From contig NZ_CP133548.1 of the NCBI RefSeq assembly GCF_031198435.1, forward strand, positions 2,452,001 through 2,516,000: 64,000 nt of DNA, written 5' to 3'. The notes beneath the pieces were generated by a model. It worked only from the letters and a program-made list of their open reading frames with translations, was not told the origin of the DNA and did not search any database. The stretch is from Pleionea litopenaei (GTDB lineage Bacteria; Pseudomonadota; Gammaproteobacteria; Enterobacterales; Kangiellaceae). This document shows positions 1-10,091 of this stretch, piece after piece; the first letter of the stretch is position 1, and every line of letters starts with the position of its first letter. The translations under genes were made by a program, and so were the position numbers.

Positions 1-1
1 G

Positions 2-796
2 TTACACTGCGACAGGCGCTTTGATGTGTGCATGAGATTGATAATCTAAAATTTCAAAATCTTCAAATTCGTAGGAATAAAGATCATTTGGTTTTCTAGC
101 AATCTTCAATTTAGGCAATGGCAGTGGCTCTCTTGAAAGTTGTAATTTTGCCTGTTCAAAGTGATTGGAATACAAATGCACATCACCACCGGTCCAGATA
201 AACTCACCGACCTCTAAGTCACATTGCTGAGCAATCATATGGGTTAATAAGGCATAAGATGCAATGTTAAAAGGAACACCTAAAAAGATATCGGCACTGC
301 GCTGGTACAACTGACAAGACAAGCGATTGTTCGCAACATAAAACTGGAACAAAGAATGGCAGGGTGGTAACGCCATTTCGTCAGCGACACCGGGGTTGTA
401 GGCGACTACCATGAGTCGTCGAGAATTCGGATTACTTTTTATCTGCGCAACAACGTTACTGATTTGATCGACCGTCGTGCCATCTGGCTTTTTCCAGCTG
501 CGCCATTGCTCACCATATACAGGTCCAAGATTACCATCTTCATCAGCCCACTCATCCCATATAGAAACGCCATTGTCTTTTAAGTACTGAATATTGGTGT
601 CGCCATTTAAGAACCAAAGCAGCTCGTAAATAATTGAGCGTAGATGAAGCTTTTTGGTGGTCACTAATGGGAACCCTTGCTGTAAGTCGAAGCGCATTTG
701 ATAAGCAAAAACACTGCGAGTACCCGTGCCCGTACGATCACCTTTATCATTACCATGTTCAAGTACATGGCTCATCATATCTAAATATTGCTTCAT
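2..796 (-). CDS. thyA: Thymidylate synthase
   Basis: Makes dTMP from dUMP using methylenetetrahydrofolate as methyl donor and reductant; cytosolic, de novo pyrimidine pathway. The frame is complete, with its TAA stop at bases 2-4. The longest frame starts at a TTG at 799, but the ATG at 796 has GGAG seven bases upstream and gives 264 residues, the length of the E. coli enzyme. The catalytic cysteine lies in [10 protein letters not shown] at residue 146, and the substrate-binding stretch [13 protein letters not shown] is present. It sits just downstream of lgt, as in E. coli and Pseudomonas, and may be co-transcribed with it. Identification is very secure. Confidence 0.98.
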   Translation of the reverse strand: MKQYLDMMSHVLEHGNDKGDRTGTGTRSVFAYQMRFDLQQGFPLVTTKKLHLRSIIYELLWFLNGDTNIQYLKDNGVSIWDEWADEDGNLGPVYGEQWRSWKKPDGTTVDQISNVVAQIKSNPNSRRLMVVAYNPGVADEMALPPCHSLFQFYVANNRLSCQLYQRSADIFLGVPFNIASYALLTHMIAQQCDLEVGEFIWTGGDVHLYSNHFEQAKLQLSREPLPLPKLKIARKPNDLYSYEFEDFEILDYQSHAHIKAPVAV

Positions 797-833
797 CAAC
801 GTTCTCCAACCACTGCTTTAGTTGATAATCGAG

Positions 834-1730
834 TTAACTGGCCTTGCTCTTTTTTTGAGTTTTTTGCTTTGACTTTTTAGTGAGTTTTTCTGCTTCTTCA
901 TGATCGTAAATGGGATCTCGGTATGCCCATACCAAAAGAACAATTCCCAACAAAATCATTGGAGCACTCAACACCTGCCCCATGGTTAACCATTCGGCCA
1001 TATGCTTCAAGTGCTCATCGGGCTCGCGGAAGTATTCAACGAAAAAGCGAAAGCTACCATATCCGAGAGAGAATAAACCGGCGACAGCTTTTCTTGGGCG
1101 AGGTTTCGCGCTGAACCAAAACAAAATAATAAACAGCACCACGCCTTCCAGTACAAACTCATATAGTTGCGATGGATGACGTAATAGATTTTCAGTGTCA
1201 CAACCGGTGTACCACGGGGCTTTTTCAAGATTACAGGTAAAGCGAATACCTAATGGAAAATCTGGGTCGCCGACTTCTCGTCCCCACAATTCACCATTAA
1301 TAAAGTTTCCTAATCGTCCGGCTCCTAACCCTATGGGAGCCAGCGGGGCGATAAAGTCAGCCAGCGACCAAAACGACTTTTTAGTACGCCAAGCAAAGTA
1401 CCCGAATGCAGCAACCACCCCCAGCATTCCACCATGAAAAGACATACCGCCTTCATGGATTTTGAATAAGTACAACGGATTTTGTAAAAATAAATCGAAG
1501 TGATAGAAGAGTACGTAGCCAAATCGCCCACCAATAACCACGCCTAAAAAGCCATAGAAGACAAAGTCTGAAATTTCTTCACTGGTCCACAAACTGCCCG
1601 GGCGTTGCGCTCGTTTAACACCAAACCACCAAGCTGCGCCCAAGCCAACTAGATAAGCCAATGCATACCAACGCAAGGCAACAGGCCCTGCAATATGAAA
1701 GATCACTGGATCGATGTAGGGAAATTCCAT
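834..1730 (-). CDS. lgt: Prolipoprotein diacylglyceryl transferase
   Basis: Inner-membrane enzyme that transfers diacylglycerol from phosphatidylglycerol to the lipobox cysteine of prolipoproteins, the first step of lipoprotein maturation. At 298 residues it has several hydrophobic spans. The family motifs are visible: [11 protein letters not shown], the [10 protein letters not shown] stretch with the essential histidine, and [14 protein letters not shown]. The C-terminal tail is lysine-rich ([12 protein letters not shown]) and likely cytoplasmic. It lies 7 bases downstream of the TSUP permease stop and 37 bases upstream of thyA. A lipoprotein substrate in this same window is the protease at 33.6-35.2 kb. 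Confidence 0.98.
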   Translation of the reverse strand: MEFPYIDPVIFHIAGPVALRWYALAYLVGLGAAWWFGVKRAQRPGSLWTSEEISDFVFYGFLGVVIGGRFGYVLFYHFDLFLQNPLYLFKIHEGGMSFHGGMLGVVAAFGYFAWRTKKSFWSLADFIAPLAPIGLGAGRLGNFINGELWGREVGDPDFPLGIRFTCNLEKAPWYTGCDTENLLRHPSQLYEFVLEGVVLFIILFWFSAKPRPRKAVAGLFSLGYGSFRFFVEYFREPDEHLKHMAEWLTMGQVLSAPMILLGIVLLVWAYRDPIYDHEEAEKLTKKSKQKTQKKSKAS

Positions 1731-1737
1731 AACACCT

Positions 1738-2529
1738 CTACCCTAAAAATTTATAAATGATTCGAACCCCTACAAACAATAAGAACAGTGCAAACAGCTT
1801 TTTGAGTTTTTGTGCCGGTAACCGGTGAGCCAGTTTTGCGCCAATGGGGGCGGTAACAATCGAAGCCACAATGATACCTAAAAATGCGGGCAAATAGATA
1901 TAGCCCAGTGAGAATTCTGGCATAGGAGCATGGCTGCCCATAATGGCGTAACTCAGCGCGCCTGCTGCGGCTAAGGGCAATCCACAAGCTGCGGCGGTGC
2001 CAATGCAACGGGTAATTTTTTCACCGAGAACATGCAGATAGGGAACGATCAGACTCCCACCACCGATGCCAACCAAGCCAGACGCGGTTCCTATCGCCAT
2101 AGAAACTCCCGCAACTTGCACCATACCTGGCGTGGTGCGCGCCTGATGTGGTTGTTTTGCCCACCAAATTTGAAACGCCATGCCCAGCGAGCCACACCCA
2201 AAAATAATACCAAGCGTGTCGCTGCTCAGAGAATCAGCTACCCAACCCGACAAAAGTCCCCCAATAAAAATGCCTGGCACGAGCCGTTTCACCATCCACC
2301 AGTCGACTGATTGTTTACGATGATGCGCCAACAGGCTAGAAAGTGAAGTCACGACTATGGTGGCTAGTGACGTGCCGACGGCGGCTTGCATAACAATACT
2401 ACTATCGACGCCAAACAAAGGCAGTAAAACCAGTAATGCAGGCACAATAATGAAGCCACCACCAATGCCTAGAAGTCCTGCCATAAGCCCTGCAACCGCA
2501 CCAATTATCAGGTACACTAACCATTCCAT
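1738..2529 (-). CDS. TSUP-family (TauE/SafE) membrane permease
   Basis: Integral membrane protein of about 263 residues with roughly eight hydrophobic segments. It shows the two-fold glycine-rich signature of the TauE/SafE (TSUP) family: [20 protein letters not shown] near the N-terminus and [17 protein letters not shown] in the second half. Members export sulfite, sulfoacetate or other organic anions, but the substrate cannot be read here. The longest frame begins at TTG 2535; the ATG at 2529 is the more likely start, with AAGG upstream. It precedes lgt with a 7-base gap, so the two are probably co-transcribed. A TSUP gene beside lgt is, as I recall, also found in Pseudomonas. Confidence 0.9.
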   Translation of the reverse strand: MEWLVYLIIGAVAGLMAGLLGIGGGFIIVPALLVLLPLFGVDSSIVMQAAVGTSLATIVVTSLSSLLAHHRKQSVDWWMVKRLVPGIFIGGLLSGWVADSLSSDTLGIIFGCGSLGMAFQIWWAKQPHQARTTPGMVQVAGVSMAIGTASGLVGIGGGSLIVPYLHVLGEKITRCIGTAAACGLPLAAAGALSYAIMGSHAPMPEFSLGYIYLPAFLGIIVASIVTAPIGAKLAHRLPAQKLKKLFALFLLFVGVRIIYKFLG

Positions 2530-2553
2530 CAGCAATTAACCTTTTGATTGTGT

Positions 2554-3369
2554 ATGTGTCTCATAGCCTTTGCCGTTGCCCAAAGGGCCGATTATCCATT
2601 AATCCTGTTAGCGAATCGAGACGAATTTTTTCACCGGCCAACCGCACCACTGCAACAGTGGCATGATCATCCTATGATTTACGGTGGTCGTGATTTGTCG
2701 GCAGGCGGAAGTTGGCTAGCGATGCATCAAACGGGTCGATGGGCTGCCGTGACAAATTATCGAAGCGGGCAAGCTCAGCCGGCCAACCGCTCGCGCGGAG
2801 AGCTGGTCACTCAATTAATGGATACCCAATACCCACTGAGCAAGCTTTTTAACTCAATTCGCCAAGAACGCCTCGACTATGCCGGATTTAATCTGATCGC
2901 TGGTGAAGCAAATCAATCAGACGTACTCTATTATGCCAATACTCAAGATACTTTTATGCGGTTAAAAGCCGGCGTTTACGCAATGAGTAATGGTCATCTG
3001 TTTGACAGCTGGCCGAAAATGACACTCTGGCAAAATCGCTTAAAGCCACTCATTAACCAACGTAAAATCCGTGTTTCAGAGCTAATGTCATTGGCCCAAG
3101 CGCAACAGCAATTCCCTGTGCAACAGCTGCCCCAAACAGGTGTTCCTAAAAGCCTCGAGCAGCAACTGGCGTCACCATTTATCAAGCCTTTCGAATTAAA
3201 TAACCAACACTATGGAACCCGCTCAACGGCTCTGATATTGTCACAGGTAGATCAATCCGACTTTTACGAGCAGACGTACTCAGCGGCGGCAGATCAACAT
3301 AGAGATGATCAAGCCAACGGCTCTATTGAGCATATAAACATTCAATACTCGGGAATATTCGATGACTAA
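2554..3369 (+). CDS. NRDE-family protein (TANGO2 homologue)
   Basis: About 271 residues of the NRDE/TANGO2 family, named for the Asn-Arg-Asp-Glu motif, seen here as LLANRDEFFHRPT near residue 25. The frame can open at TTG 2548, but the ATG at 2554 puts Cys at position 2 (MCLIAF), as in the family, where this cysteine is proposed to act as an Ntn-hydrolase-like nucleophile. Also present are the GGRDLSAGGSWLA segment and a C-terminal GTRSTALILS stretch. The molecular role is unsettled; TANGO2 has been tied to haem trafficking and lipid metabolism. It overlaps the following methyltransferase gene by 8 bases, so the two are co-translated. Confidence 0.88.
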   Translation: MCLIAFAVAQRADYPLILLANRDEFFHRPTAPLQQWHDHPMIYGGRDLSAGGSWLAMHQTGRWAAVTNYRSGQAQPANRSRGELVTQLMDTQYPLSKLFNSIRQERLDYAGFNLIAGEANQSDVLYYANTQDTFMRLKAGVYAMSNGHLFDSWPKMTLWQNRLKPLINQRKIRVSELMSLAQAQQQFPVQQLPQTGVPKSLEQQLASPFIKPFELNNQHYGTRSTALILSQVDQSDFYEQTYSAAADQHRDDQANGSIEHINIQYSGIFDD

Positions 3370-3976
3370 ACCGTTTTCTCAAGCGTGCGAAAATAATCGT
3401 GATCCAATTCTTAATGTCATTCAAAATTATTTTGATAAAGCGTCTAAAATCTTAGAAGTTGGCAGCGGCACAGGTCAACATGCCGTTCACTTTGCCAAAC
3501 ACCTTCCTCATTTAACATGGCATACCAGTGATCAACGTTCCTATCATGAAGGTATTCAGCAGTGGTTAGCCGAGAGTAATTTATCTAACTTAGTCGCCCC
3601 GATTGAGTTAGATGTGACGAAACAATGGCCAGAGACAAAGTTCGATGGTATTTTTAGTGCTAATACCAGTCATATTATGCACTGGCGAATGGTTGAAGAT
3701 TTTTTTGCTGGGGTCGGCGAGCACCTTGATATCAATGGTTATTTCTGTCTTTACGGTCCGTTTAATTTTTGTGGTGAGTTTACCAGTGAAAGCAATCAAG
3801 CATTCGATGAACATTTAAAGTCTCGTGATCCAGAAATGGGTCTAAGAGATTACGTCGATTTAGAAGCGTTAGCTCGACAAGCGGATCTGATGTTTGTGGA
3901 AAAACACGATATGCCTGCGAACAACTTTATTTTGGTTTGGCAAAAGGCTATATCAACAAATATTCAGTTCGAGTAA
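3362..3976 (+). CDS. DUF938 family SAM-dependent methyltransferase-like protein
   Basis: Protein of 204 residues with a class I methyltransferase fold signature. Motif I is seen as ILEVGSGTGQHAVHFA, with a later acidic strand end (HTSDQ) and FDGIFSANTSHIM. The opening SQACENNRDPIL and the SAM motif together are typical of the DUF938 family. The substrate is unknown. Translation is coupled to the NRDE gene by an 8-base overlap (the ATG lies inside the upstream gene's last codons). No nearby gene reveals a target. Assignment to the family is strong; methyltransferase activity is inference. Confidence 0.88.
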   Translation: MTKPFSQACENNRDPILNVIQNYFDKASKILEVGSGTGQHAVHFAKHLPHLTWHTSDQRSYHEGIQQWLAESNLSNLVAPIELDVTKQWPETKFDGIFSANTSHIMHWRMVEDFFAGVGEHLDINGYFCLYGPFNFCGEFTSESNQAFDEHLKSRDPEMGLRDYVDLEALARQADLMFVEKHDMPANNFILVWQKAISTNIQFE

Positions 3977-4044
3977 TTTATATCACATAAGTCAATCGAC
4001 TGATTCGCAAGCTTCAATGATACAAATAGTTAAGGAATTTTAAC

Positions 4045-6390
4045 GTGGCTGAACAGACCTCGTTTAATCTAATAAAAGAAATATTAAAACGCCGAGTGAT
4101 TCAAATCTTAGGCGTTTACTTGGGCGCCACTATTGCTCTCATGGAATTTTCAGGAATGATTACTGAACGTTATGGTTTCAGTGATCGACTTGTCGACTAT
4201 CTCCTTGCAACCATGTTAACGCTTTTGCCTGCAGTCGTTGTCTTAACTTGGCGTCATGGGGCACCTGGCAAAGATGAGTGGGGAAAAACAGAAAAAGTTG
4301 TTTTACCAATTAATGCGATTGCACTAGTCGGAGTGATCGGTTGGTTAGCCACCATGCAACCCAACACAAATACTCAGGTTGTTCAAGCAACCGCCCCCAT
4401 CTCCCTAAATTCTGAAGTCGTTGCTCAACGAAATATTACTAAGTTAGGCGTCATGTTCGTTACGCCAACGCCAACCGTTCAACAGTCATGGCTTAGTTAC
4501 GCCATTCCCTATCTTATCGCCACACAATTGGGGCAAGATCCCACAGTGGTTGCTCACTCTTTTTATAATTCTGATTATTTCTGGGAAGTTCAACGAGCAG
4601 GCTTTACAGATGGACTTGACGTTCCATTATCTCTGGCCAAATCGGTGGCCCAAGATGCTGATTTACAATACTTTCTTAAAAGCTCTTTAGATAAAGTAAA
4701 CAACCAGTTTAAGTTGCATCTGAGTTTGTATGAAACGAGTAGTACACAACTAATCGCAGAACAAACGCTACTTTCTGATAGCGTTTTTCAATTAGCCGAG
4801 CAAGCCGTCGGCTTTATCACACAACAAGCACCTTTTAATGAGACAACCAACCGTTTGCTCAATCAAATCCCTTTAACCGACTTTATTACTGGCGATATCG
4901 ACGCACTGAAAGCATTTATTGAAGGAAAAAATGCTAATCTTTTCGATAACGATATTCAAGGGTCAATAAATGCCATCAAACGCGCCGTCGATATTGATAA
5001 GAACTTTGCTCTAGCTTATCTAGAGCTGGCCGAGATTTTAATTAGCCAAGGTCAGCTGTTAGAAAGTAATGCCTATTTAAAGAAATCCTTAGCTTTAAAT
5101 TATAAGCTAACCGAACCTTTACGCTTTACCATCAAGGCAGCAATCTATGCCACTGAGCGAAATATAACTGAACAAAATAATGTTTATCGCACTTGGATTG
5201 AACTCTACCCAGATGATTACTTACCGAAAAAACGTCTAGCATTACTACTCAGTTTTAAGTCGAATAACTTTGACGAAGTGATACAACTCTATCAACAATC
5301 ACTGGAATTGAATCCTGCTCAACCAGATATTTACAATCGCTTAGGCAAACTGTTTGAAGCGAGACGAGAGCTTACGAAAGCTCGAGAAATGTATCAAAAA
5401 TTACGCGAATTGCGCCCGCGCTCTTATACGCCATTATTGTCACAGGGCAATATCGAATCGCAACTCGGCAATCTTGAAGAAGCACAGCGTCTATACAAAC
5501 AGGCAGCATTAACTGAAGTTGATAAAGTAACACCCGTACTCGCGCTTGCCGATTTGGCAACTCGACAAGGTGATTTTGAAAAATCGGAACAACGATATCG
5601 TGAAGCAGAACTGATCGCACAGGCGCCTCGACAATTCAGCTTATTGCATGGACACAAAGTTAGCTATTATTACCTCCGCGGTGAGTATCAAAAAGCTTAT
5701 CAAGAACTCATCGAGTTTCAATCTGCAATGCAATCCGTTACTCAATCGATCGATGTGATTTTCGGAACCTTTTTATCTAAAATGCATATTTATGTCGATG
5801 CAGGAAAATCACAGGAAGCCGCTGAACTACTAACTAGCTTAGAAGATCAAGTGGACAGTTCAATGAAAAATTTCCCGAAAATTGGGAGCTTATTTTTAAA
5901 CATTTATCAAGGCAATGTTGACGCTGCAAACAAAGATTTGGTTGAAGTTGAAGCGATACTTGAACGGTTTAAGATGGAAAACCTTGAGTACTTAATTACC
6001 TTTAGTAAAGCACGAATAGCTGCGCTCCAAAGTGATCACAATAAAGCACTTCAATTGTATGAAAAGGCACTAGAAGATATTAAAAAGATTGGAGCCTACG
6101 ATGTAGAAATGCATGCTTTATTAGTTGATTCAATCTTATACGAAAAACGGCATTTACAACAATACCAAGAGGGAATAACTATTGCTGAAGAGTTCTTGGT
6201 TCAATGGCCCTATCATCCCAGTATTAATTATCAACTTGCGCTCCTATACCAACTTCAGAAACAAGATGATAAAGCTCTGTCGGCTCTCAAAAAAGCACAG
6301 TACGTCTGGCAATTTGCAGATAATAACTGTACCGAGTGCCAAGATACGGAACATTTAATTACGGAGTTAAAAAGCTCAGCGGCTGAATGA
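4045..6390 (+). CDS. Membrane-anchored tetratricopeptide-repeat protein
   Basis: Protein of 781 residues starting at GTG, with AAGGA eight bases upstream. The N-terminus (about 1-115) has an amphipathic lead (LIKEILKRRVIQILGVYLGA) and three hydrophobic spans near residues 18-35, 48-66 and 88-106, the last followed by a likely periplasmic remainder. Residues 120-270 form a mixed region (GVMFVTPTP...) like the FlgO/adenylate-cyclase-associated domain found before TPRs. From about residue 300 to the end there are many TPR motifs, such as AYLELAEILISQGQLLESNA and IYNRLGKLFEARRELTKAR. TPRs usually scaffold protein complexes; no partner is evident. No DNA-binding or catalytic domain was seen. It stands alone, converging with ptsP. 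Confidence 0.8.
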   Translation: MAEQTSFNLIKEILKRRVIQILGVYLGATIALMEFSGMITERYGFSDRLVDYLLATMLTLLPAVVVLTWRHGAPGKDEWGKTEKVVLPINAIALVGVIGWLATMQPNTNTQVVQATAPISLNSEVVAQRNITKLGVMFVTPTPTVQQSWLSYAIPYLIATQLGQDPTVVAHSFYNSDYFWEVQRAGFTDGLDVPLSLAKSVAQDADLQYFLKSSLDKVNNQFKLHLSLYETSSTQLIAEQTLLSDSVFQLAEQAVGFITQQAPFNETTNRLLNQIPLTDFITGDIDALKAFIEGKNANLFDNDIQGSINAIKRAVDIDKNFALAYLELAEILISQGQLLESNAYLKKSLALNYKLTEPLRFTIKAAIYATERNITEQNNVYRTWIELYPDDYLPKKRLALLLSFKSNNFDEVIQLYQQSLELNPAQPDIYNRLGKLFEARRELTKAREMYQKLRELRPRSYTPLLSQGNIESQLGNLEEAQRLYKQAALTEVDKVTPVLALADLATRQGDFEKSEQRYREAELIAQAPRQFSLLHGHKVSYYYLRGEYQKAYQELIEFQSAMQSVTQSIDVIFGTFLSKMHIYVDAGKSQEAAELLTSLEDQVDSSMKNFPKIGSLFLNIYQGNVDAANKDLVEVEAILERFKMENLEYLITFSKARIAALQSDHNKALQLYEKALEDIKKIGAYDVEMHALLVDSILYEKRHLQQYQEGITIAEEFLVQWPYHPSINYQLALLYQLQKQDDKALSALKKAQYVWQFADNNCTECQDTEHLITELKSSAAE

Positions 6391-6407
6391 TACTCGTTGA
6401 GCAAGAC

Positions 6408-8675
6408 TTAGTGACCGGCCCTAACTAAGCCGGCTAAATCTTTACTGAGTAAATTTTGAAAAAGGATATCGTGAATATCTTTGGCTTTATCCGTCTGTAA
6501 TACTTGCTCGGTTATTGCCTTCGCTTCGTCTAATGAAAAGTTTTGCACGATTTTTTTAATTTTAGGGATACTGCGAGCATTCATGCTTAATGCATCATAC
6601 TGCATACCGAGTAAGACTAAAACAGCCATAGGATCACCCGCCATTTCACCGCATAAATACAGACCCGTTGTGTTTGCATCCACTTGTTGTCGAATAAATG
6701 CTAAGGCTCTAATCACTGAAGGATGATAATTACTGTACAGTGAACTAACGCGAGTATTGTTACGATCAACCGCTAGCAAATATTGAGAGAGATCGTTGCT
6801 TCCGACCGAAATAAAATTGACTCTCTTTACAATGGCTGGAATTTGATACATCGCCGACGGCACTTCTAAAATAATGCCAACTTCAGGCTTTCTCCAAGTC
6901 AATTGTGGTTGCTCTTGCTGAACCTCATAAAATGCCTGATCAATAAGGCATAAGCTTTCGTCAACCTCTTCGACACTCGAAATCATTGGAAGAGAAATCC
7001 GGATATTATCAAAGCCCTGCGACGCCTTCAGAATGGCTCTCACTTGTACCAGAAAAATTTCAGGATGATCTAAAGTAACTCGAATTCCTCGCCAACCCAA
7101 AAATGGATTGGCCTCTTCGATAGGAAAATAAGAAAGCTGTTTATCGCCACCAATATCGAGGGTGCGAAAAGTAACACTTTTTCCTTGATAAGCTTGCAAC
7201 GCTGCGCGATAAATTCTAATTTGCTCTTCTTCACTAGGGAACTGCTCGCGCATTAAAAAAGGGATCTCCGTGCGATATAAACCAACACCGTCGGCACCAA
7301 CGTCCAAGCTTTTTTCGAAGTCCGCAATCAAACCTGCATTCACCATCAATGGCAAGTGAACTCCGTCTTTGGTAATGGCCTTTTGGTTAGTATATTGCTC
7401 CAAGTCTTGGCTAATCAGATCGTCTTCTTTGATGAGTTGTTGGTATTGCTTTTTTAACGATTCATTCGGCGACAGATAAATTAATCCTTTGTATCCATCA
7501 AGAATAATTTCTTGGCCTTCAAAACGATTGATAGGAACATTGTCGAGTCCGCAAACCGCAGGAATACCCAGCGCCTTTGCTAAAATGGCCGCATGTGAAG
7601 TGGGCGAGCCATTCATTGACACCATACCTTTAATTTTCTCCGTAGGGAGCTCCGCCAACAACCCAGCAGTAATTTCTTCAGCGACTAGAATAGCTTGCCG
7701 AATTAACTTAGGTCGCGCGGTTTGATCGTCTTCTAAATAAACTAAAACTCGACGCGCTAGATCAATTAAGTCACTGGCTCGCTCGCGAAAATAAGGATCA
7801 TCCATGGTTTCAAAAATGCGAGTATGTTGCTCGACGGCTCGTCGTAGCGCACCCGGAGCCCAATGACCTAAATCGAGTTGTTCGATAACATCTCTTTGTA
7901 AGCCGTTTTCATCCAAAATTCGCGCATAGGCATCAAACAGGCTAAGTTCTTCTTCTCCTAATGCACTTTCCATTCGCGCTTTCATCGCTGCAATTTCTTT
8001 TCGTGCTAGGCGAAACGCCTTTTTAATGCGTTTTAACTCCGCACTCTGCGATTTTGCTTGCTTATCGGGAATACTAGACAGGTCAGCTCGAGGATAAAAC
8101 ACCACGGCTTCTCCGATGGCAATACCGGCAGCGGCAGGAAAACCATCGAGTTTACGAATAACATGATACTGCCCACTGTGATCACTTAACTTATCGCGCT
8201 TTTTCGACTCAGCAATAATTCCGGCGAGTTGCGCTGCTAAGGTCACTAAAAAGTTTTCTTCGGTCTCAGAAAACTTACGCCGCTGTTTTTGCTGAGCAAC
8301 TAACACGCCCATGACTTTACGCTGATGAATAATGGGTGCGCCAAGCAAAGCTTGAAACGGTTCTTCTCCGGCTTCAGGAAAATAATGAAAATTAGGATGG
8401 CTTGAGGCATCTTCAAGGTTTATTGGCTCTTCTCGTTGCGCGATTAGTCCAACAATTCCTTGATTGAAATTCAATTGAAGTACCCCAGCAGCTTTGGGAT
8501 TAAGGCCTTCTGTGGCCATTAATACAAGCTGCTGAGTTTGGTAGTCTGCAAGGTAAATAGAAGAAACTTCAATGCCCAGAGTTTCACAAACTTTTCGAAC
8601 AACGATTTGCAAAGCCTGCTGTGTATCGCTAGCCAAATTAACTTCTTGAGTAATTTGCCGCAATCGCTCTAGCAT
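6408..8675 (-). CDS. ptsP: PEP-protein phosphotransferase PtsP (enzyme I-Ntr)
   Basis: First enzyme of the nitrogen-related PTS, passing phosphate from PEP to NPr and then to EIIA-Ntr. Residues 1-160 form a GAF domain (QALQIVVRKVCETLGIEVSS...), and the enzyme I fold begins near residue 175. The phospho-accepting histidine is H361 in GSPTSHAAILAKALG. The PEP-binding barrel shows GADGVGLYRTEIPFL, the GGDKQLSYF region and a C-terminal GEMAGDP. Its 755 residues are normal for PtsP. The ATG at 8675 is preceded by GGAAAG. It lies 44 bases downstream of rppH, the usual rppH-ptsP pair. GAF sensing of glutamine or alpha-ketoglutarate is known in the family but not shown here. Confidence 0.97.
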   Translation of the reverse strand: MLERLRQITQEVNLASDTQQALQIVVRKVCETLGIEVSSIYLADYQTQQLVLMATEGLNPKAAGVLQLNFNQGIVGLIAQREEPINLEDASSHPNFHYFPEAGEEPFQALLGAPIIHQRKVMGVLVAQQKQRRKFSETEENFLVTLAAQLAGIIAESKKRDKLSDHSGQYHVIRKLDGFPAAAGIAIGEAVVFYPRADLSSIPDKQAKSQSAELKRIKKAFRLARKEIAAMKARMESALGEEELSLFDAYARILDENGLQRDVIEQLDLGHWAPGALRRAVEQHTRIFETMDDPYFRERASDLIDLARRVLVYLEDDQTARPKLIRQAILVAEEITAGLLAELPTEKIKGMVSMNGSPTSHAAILAKALGIPAVCGLDNVPINRFEGQEIILDGYKGLIYLSPNESLKKQYQQLIKEDDLISQDLEQYTNQKAITKDGVHLPLMVNAGLIADFEKSLDVGADGVGLYRTEIPFLMREQFPSEEEQIRIYRAALQAYQGKSVTFRTLDIGGDKQLSYFPIEEANPFLGWRGIRVTLDHPEIFLVQVRAILKASQGFDNIRISLPMISSVEEVDESLCLIDQAFYEVQQEQPQLTWRKPEVGIILEVPSAMYQIPAIVKRVNFISVGSNDLSQYLLAVDRNNTRVSSLYSNYHPSVIRALAFIRQQVDANTTGLYLCGEMAGDPMAVLVLLGMQYDALSMNARSIPKIKKIVQNFSLDEAKAITEQVLQTDKAKDIHDILFQNLLSKDLAGLVRAGH

Positions 8676-8719
8676 AGCTTTCCAAATCGGTTATTCATAT
8701 AAAGTTAATTTTACTCCGA

Positions 8720-9259
8720 TTATCCATTTTGTGGCCTGCGATGATGGTGCCGACGACGACCTCGCTTCTGCCGTTGCAGTCGTTGTTGTTCGTGCACCAT
8801 AGGCAACAGCTCGAGCAATGCCTGTCGATAAACTTCTCGCTTAAAAGCAACAACTTGGCGCAACGGATACCAATAGCCTACCCACATAAAATCATCAAAC
8901 TCAGGGTGGTTTGTTGTCGCGAAGTCGAGTCGACTGTCATCTGATGTTAATTTAAGCAAATACCATTTTTGCTTCTGACCAATGCACAATGGAACACTGT
9001 CGTGTCGGATGTAACGACTGGGTAGTCGATAGCGCAACCAATTCTTGGTTGAACCCAACACTTTTACATCCTGACGACTGAGACCTATTTCCTCATAGAG
9101 TTCACGAAACATGGTTTCGTCCGGTGTCTCGCCCTCATTAACCCCGCCTTGGGGGAACTGCCAGGAGTTTTGTCCAGCACGACGCGTCCAAAGTAACTGA
9201 CCAGATTCATTACAGACGATTATGCCAACGTTGGCACGAAATCCTTCTGAATCAATCAC
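8720..9259 (-). CDS. rppH: RNA pyrophosphohydrolase (Nudix)
   Basis: Removes pyrophosphate from the 5' triphosphate end of mRNAs, starting RNase E-dependent decay. The Nudix box is intact: [20 protein letters not shown] followed by IGL. The N-terminus ([19 protein letters not shown]) matches RppH, and the start codon is GTG at 9259. At 179 residues it ends in an unusual basic, His/Arg-rich tail (residues 160-179, with [11 protein letters not shown]). That tail could help RNA binding, but this is inference. It is followed by ptsP on the same strand and is divergent from the HAD gene, leaving about 136 bases for both promoters. Confidence 0.97.
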   Translation of the reverse strand: MIDSEGFRANVGIIVCNESGQLLWTRRAGQNSWQFPQGGVNEGETPDETMFRELYEEIGLSRQDVKVLGSTKNWLRYRLPSRYIRHDSVPLCIGQKQKWYLLKLTSDDSRLDFATTNHPEFDDFMWVGYWYPLRQVVAFKREVYRQALLELLPMVHEQQRLQRQKRGRRRHHHRRPQNG

Positions 9260-9395
9260 TTATAATTACCAGTTAAATTTTTGTTAAATTAATTCAACCA
9301 CAAGTTTTGCATTTCAGCAAACAAAAATGTCCATAATCTCTGAGAAAGGATTGGTTAGAATAGTCGGAAACACCGAAAATGAGGAAACTGAAGTA

Positions 9396-10031
9396 ATGGC
9401 GATTGCACTTTTTGATCTCGACCATACCCTGTTGCAAGGAGACAGTGATCCGTTGTGGGGCGATCTTTTATTCGCGCGACATAAAGTGACTCAACAAGAT
9501 TATCAAAAACCCAAAGATCGCTTTTATCAAGACTATCTCACCGGCTCTCTCGACATTAATGCTTTTTTGCAATTTTGCGCTCAAACGCTCAGCCGACTAA
9601 GCACAACAGAACTAACGCAATTGGGTGAAGAGTTTCGAGATACGATGATTCGGCCACGACTGAGCACTGCCGCCATCAAACAAGTTTATTGGCATAAAGA
9701 CCAAGGCCATTTGCTCGCAATCGTCACCACCACCAATGAATTCTTAGCAAACTGGTCTCTGCAGTGCTTACCAATTGACCACTTAATCGCTAGCCCACTG
9801 CAACCCACAGCGGCTTTCCCTGCGGCATTTCGAGATGGCAAGCGGGTCAGATTTCTCAGTTTCTGCAGAGAACAGCAGCGGCTACCAAGTGAGCGAACCT
9901 GGTTTTACAGTGATTCCCATAATGACCTCCCCTTGCTAAACTTCGTTTCCGACCCGGTCGCCGTCAATCCCGATCAGAGACTAAACTCAATTGCTAACCA
10001 GTGCGGCTGGCCAGTGTTGGATTGGTCATAG
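9396..10031 (+). CDS. HAD-superfamily IB hydrolase (SerB-like phosphatase)
   Basis: Phosphatase-like protein of about 211 residues. HAD motif I, FDLDHTLLQGDSD, begins five residues after the ATG at 9396, with GAGGAAA nine bases upstream. A longer frame from 9327 would add 23 residues of non-family sequence before motif I, so I prefer the later start. Other motifs are the motif II-like AIVTTTNEF and motif III/IV YSDSHNDLPLL. This is the HAD-IB type related to phosphoserine phosphatase, with a helical cap. Substrate is unknown. A homologue stands beside rppH in Pseudomonas, as I recall, so the position is conserved. Confidence 0.9.
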   Translation: MAIALFDLDHTLLQGDSDPLWGDLLFARHKVTQQDYQKPKDRFYQDYLTGSLDINAFLQFCAQTLSRLSTTELTQLGEEFRDTMIRPRLSTAAIKQVYWHKDQGHLLAIVTTTNEFLANWSLQCLPIDHLIASPLQPTAAFPAAFRDGKRVRFLSFCREQQRLPSERTWFYSDSHNDLPLLNFVSDPVAVNPDQRLNSIANQCGWPVLDWS

Positions 10032-10091
10032 TTTACGGAGCGTTTAGAACGAGTTTACCGAGACTCATCGATAGTCCACTCAGAGATTTCA

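Noticed and set aside
6391-6430. Terminator between the TPR gene and ptsP
   Set aside because: Only a 5-bp CCGGC/GCCGG stem overlapping the ptsP end, with no T-run.
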